A stretch of 64,000 nt of DNA from the NCBI RefSeq assembly GCF_014200045.1, contig NZ_JACHOV010000002.1:124001-188000 (forward strand), written 5' to 3'. The translations under genes were made by a program, and so were the position numbers. Positions 62,019 to 64,000 of this stretch are shown piece after piece. Under the pieces are notes generated by a model. It worked only from the letters and a program-made list of their open reading frames with translations, searched no databases and was not told the DNA's origin. The first letter of the stretch is position 1. Each line of letters opens with the position of its first letter. This DNA is from Rhizorhapis suberifaciens (lineage in GTDB: Bacteria > Pseudomonadota > Alphaproteobacteria > Sphingomonadales > Sphingomonadaceae).

Positions 62019-63499
62019 GCGGCGACTTGATTCTGGTTCTGGACGAGGGCACCACCTCGACCCGAGCCATCGTCTACACGGGGGACGGCAAGATCCAGTC
62101 CGTGGCGCAGCGGGAACTGACGCAATATTATCCCGCGCCCGGCTGGGTCGAACATGACGCGGCGGAAATCTGGGACAAGACGCTCGTCTGCGCCCGCGAA
62201 GTCGTCGCGCAAGCTGGTGGCGCGGACCGGATCGCCACCGTCGGCATTACCAACCAGCGTGAAACTGTCGTCGCCTGGGACCGGCAGACAGGGCAACCCG
62301 TCACGCACGCCATCGTCTGGCAGGACCGGCGCACCGCTCCCTTCTGCGACGATTTGCGTGAAGCGGGTCTGGAACCGCGCCTCCAGCAGCGCACCGGCCT
62401 CGTCATCGACCCCTATTTTTCCGGAACGAAGATTCGCTGGATACTCGACAATGTGCCCAATGCGCGGGCGCTGGGGAACCGCCTCGCCGTCGGCACGGTC
62501 GAAAGCTGGTTGGTGTGGAAACTGACCGGCGGCCTGCACATCAGCGATGCCAGCAACGCCAGCCGCACCCAACTGCTTGCACTGGACGGCGCCGACTGGG
62601 ATGAAGATCTCCTCGGCATCATGGGCGTGCCCCGTGGGGTCCTGCCCGAAGTGGTCGACAGCCTCGGCCGTTTCGGATCGACCCTTCCCGACCTCTTGGG
62701 TCGCGCCATCCCGATCTGCGGCCTCGCGGGTGACCAGCAGTCGGCGACCATAGGCCAGCATTGCCTGCGTCCTGGCGATACCAAGGCGACATTGGGCACC
62801 GGCGCCTTTGTCCTCACAAATATGGGCAAGACCCTGGCCAGTTCGCAACACCGCCTGCTCGGCACCGTGCTCTACCAGATCGGCGGAGAGCGCACCTATG
62901 CGCTTGAAGGCTCGATCTTCGTCGCGGGCAGCCTCATCAAATGGCTGCGCGACGGGCTGGGCGTCATCCGCGACGCCGCCGAGACGGAGCATCTAGCCTG
63001 CTCCGTGCCCGACAATGGAGGCGTCCTGTTCCTGCCAGCGCTGGCGGGTCTGGGCGCGCCGCACTGGCTCCCCGATGCGCGCGGCGTACTCACCGGTCTC
63101 AGCCAGGGCACCGGCCGCGCCCACATCGTCCGCGCAGCGATGGAATCGCTCGCCCATCAATGCCACGACCTTCAAACCGCCTTCGCCTCCGACGGGGCGC
63201 GTTGGACCATGCTGCGCATCGACGGCGGAATGAGCGCCAATGACTGGATCGCCCAGGATCTGGCTAATATTCTCGACATTCCAGTCGAACGCCCGGCGGA
63301 CGTGGAAACGACGGCGCTGGGCACGGCGATGCTTGCGGGGGTCGGAGCTGGACTATACGGCTCCCTGGAGGATGCCATTGCCATGCGCGGCACCGTCACC
63401 AGCTTCGCGTCGAAGTTGGAGGAGGCACGGCGACGAGAGCGTATCACGCTCTGGCGGTCCGGTCTTGCCCAGCATCTGATGATCGAGACGCCAAACTGA
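62015..63499 (+). CDS. glpK: Glycerol kinase
   Basis: 494 aa, FGGY family; ATP plus glycerol gives glycerol 3-phosphate. LVLDEGTTSTRAIV is the first phosphate loop, VGITNQRETVVAWDRQTG and KWLRDG are typical GlpK blocks, and the C-terminal FGGY-type signature LRIDGGMSANDWIAQDLANI is intact. GTG 62015 overlaps the glpD stop codon and follows GGGAGAGAGG. No glpF is present; glycerol would arise inside the cell from sulfoquinovosyl glycerol. Confidence 0.96.
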   Translation: MSGDLILVLDEGTTSTRAIVYTGDGKIQSVAQRELTQYYPAPGWVEHDAAEIWDKTLVCAREVVAQAGGADRIATVGITNQRETVVAWDRQTGQPVTHAIVWQDRRTAPFCDDLREAGLEPRLQQRTGLVIDPYFSGTKIRWILDNVPNARALGNRLAVGTVESWLVWKLTGGLHISDASNASRTQLLALDGADWDEDLLGIMGVPRGVLPEVVDSLGRFGSTLPDLLGRAIPICGLAGDQQSATIGQHCLRPGDTKATLGTGAFVLTNMGKTLASSQHRLLGTVLYQIGGERTYALEGSIFVAGSLIKWLRDGLGVIRDAAETEHLACSVPDNGGVLFLPALAGLGAPHWLPDARGVLTGLSQGTGRAHIVRAAMESLAHQCHDLQTAFASDGARWTMLRIDGGMSANDWIAQDLANILDIPVERPADVETTALGTAMLAGVGAGLYGSLEDAIAMRGTVTSFASKLEEARRRERITLWRSGLAQHLMIETPN

Positions 63500-63577
63500 T
63501 GATCGGAACGGCGCATCCGGCATAGCCGGAGTGAATCATCTTCACTGGCCGGAGCATGAAGCGTCTGCCGGTGGCAT

Positions 63578-64000
63578 TCACACAAGACTTGGGCTTCGGG
63601 AATTCTTCGCCGTTAGCGCGGTCGGGGCAGGTTTTTTTCGGGCTGGGCTAACTCTGCACGCAATGTAGGATTTCACCATGCCCAGCACGCGCTCGCTATG
63701 GAGATCGGCGTCGGGAAATATTGTTTCGAGCCTTTCCCTGGTCAGCACCCTCGTTCCAGCAATGAATTCGCCATAAGCAGGCCGCCGTCTCCTCCAGCGC
63801 CTGATGAACGCCTGTCGCCAGGCTTGCGGATAATACCACCAGAAGGGGAGGCCAGTATGTGCCTCGACGGGGAAATGGATGGATGGGGTCTGAATGAAAT
63901 AGGAAGGCGCCAGGCGGCGTACCTCCTGCGCGAAAGCGGCTTGCTTGTCGCCGTCGCCGACATGTTCGATGCAGCTATTGGAAAAAACCAGGTCGAAGCT
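63578..64000 (-). CDS. SAM-dependent methyltransferase, 5' partial
   Basis: The frame is open from the window end to a TGA at 63578-63580, about 140 residues. The visible part begins in the class I methyltransferase core (SFDLVFSNSCIEHVGDGDKQ, as in Methyltransf_11/12) and continues with FAQEVRRLAPSYFIQTPS and FWWYYPQAWRQAFIRRWRR. The SAM-binding N-terminus is outside the window. It is convergent with glpK, 78 bp away; sulfoquinovose-related function is not implied. Confidence 0.75.
   Translation of the reverse strand, partial: SFDLVFSNSCIEHVGDGDKQAAFAQEVRRLAPSYFIQTPSIHFPVEAHTGLPFWWYYPQAWRQAFIRRWRRRRPAYGEFIAGTRVLTRERLETIFPDADLHSERVLGMVKSYIACRVSPARKKPAPTALTAKNSRSPSLV

Noticed and set aside
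1-64000. Prophage, insertion sequences or CRISPR arrays
   Set aside because: No transposase, integrase, phage structural gene, cas gene or regularly spaced repeat array was found; only small palindromic repeats are present.

Overview
This window is high-GC chromosomal DNA from a sphingomonad-type alphaproteobacterium (Sphingobium/Sphingomonas-like). The assignment rests on the tightly overlapping ATGA/GTGA gene junctions, HisZ next to a serC-serA pair, an ATP12-type F1-ATPase chaperone, ExuT-class MFS and TonB receptors, and two families of palindromic intergenic repeats of a kind common in sphingomonads. Species cannot be named from the sequence alone.

Layout. 1-13 kb: the 3' part of a GGDEF/EAL protein, then a minus-strand group (CCA-adding enzyme, CoA-type Nudix hydrolase, DUF1285 protein, GNAT), folB, a CDF metal exporter with pdxH, a CbpA-like DnaJ protein, yihY-fabI-aroC, a dicarboxylate/amino acid symporter and a methyltransferase. 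13-20 kb: purA, hisZ and the serC-serA operon. 21-29 kb: a complete NAD-dependent molybdenum formate dehydrogenase operon (fdsG-fdsB-mobA-fdsA-fdsD-fdhD) behind a LysR regulator; fdsB carries an in-frame palindromic repeat. 30-36 kb: etfBA, sucC, an aldo/keto reductase, a GST and a LysR regulator. 36-40 kb: a probable small RNA, then a CDC48/VAT-type AAA+ ATPase, unusual in bacteria. 40-50 kb: lipid methyltransferase and phospholipase-D genes, rpoZ, an OmpV-type protein, crcB, an RluA-family synthase, a HAD phosphatase, the ATP12 chaperone, a TPR protein, a MarR regulator, ilvE and tRNA-Gln(UUG).

The most interesting region is 50.3-63.5 kb. Its GH31 enzyme is not an ordinary alpha-glucosidase: it matches sulfoquinovosidases closely and carries the sulfonate-recognition set K-E-R-W-Y at the right positions. 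Beside it are an SsuD-type flavin-dependent sulfonate monooxygenase, an aldo/keto reductase and a LacI regulator. Next come a TonB receptor, an anion-type MFS importer, a YeiH-family anion exporter, glpD and glpK. Together they read as a route from sulfoquinovosyl glycerol (the plant sulfolipid head group): uptake; cleavage to sulfoquinovose plus glycerol; oxidative release of sulfite to give 6-oxo-glucose; reduction to glucose; sulfite export; and glycerol use through GlpK/GlpD. A 17-bp motif (14 of 17 bases identical) lies in both divergent promoter regions and ties the two halves into one probable regulon. No flavin reductase and no ABC transporter, both present in the described Agrobacterium-type pathway, are seen here.

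The window ends inside a methyltransferase gene on the minus strand.
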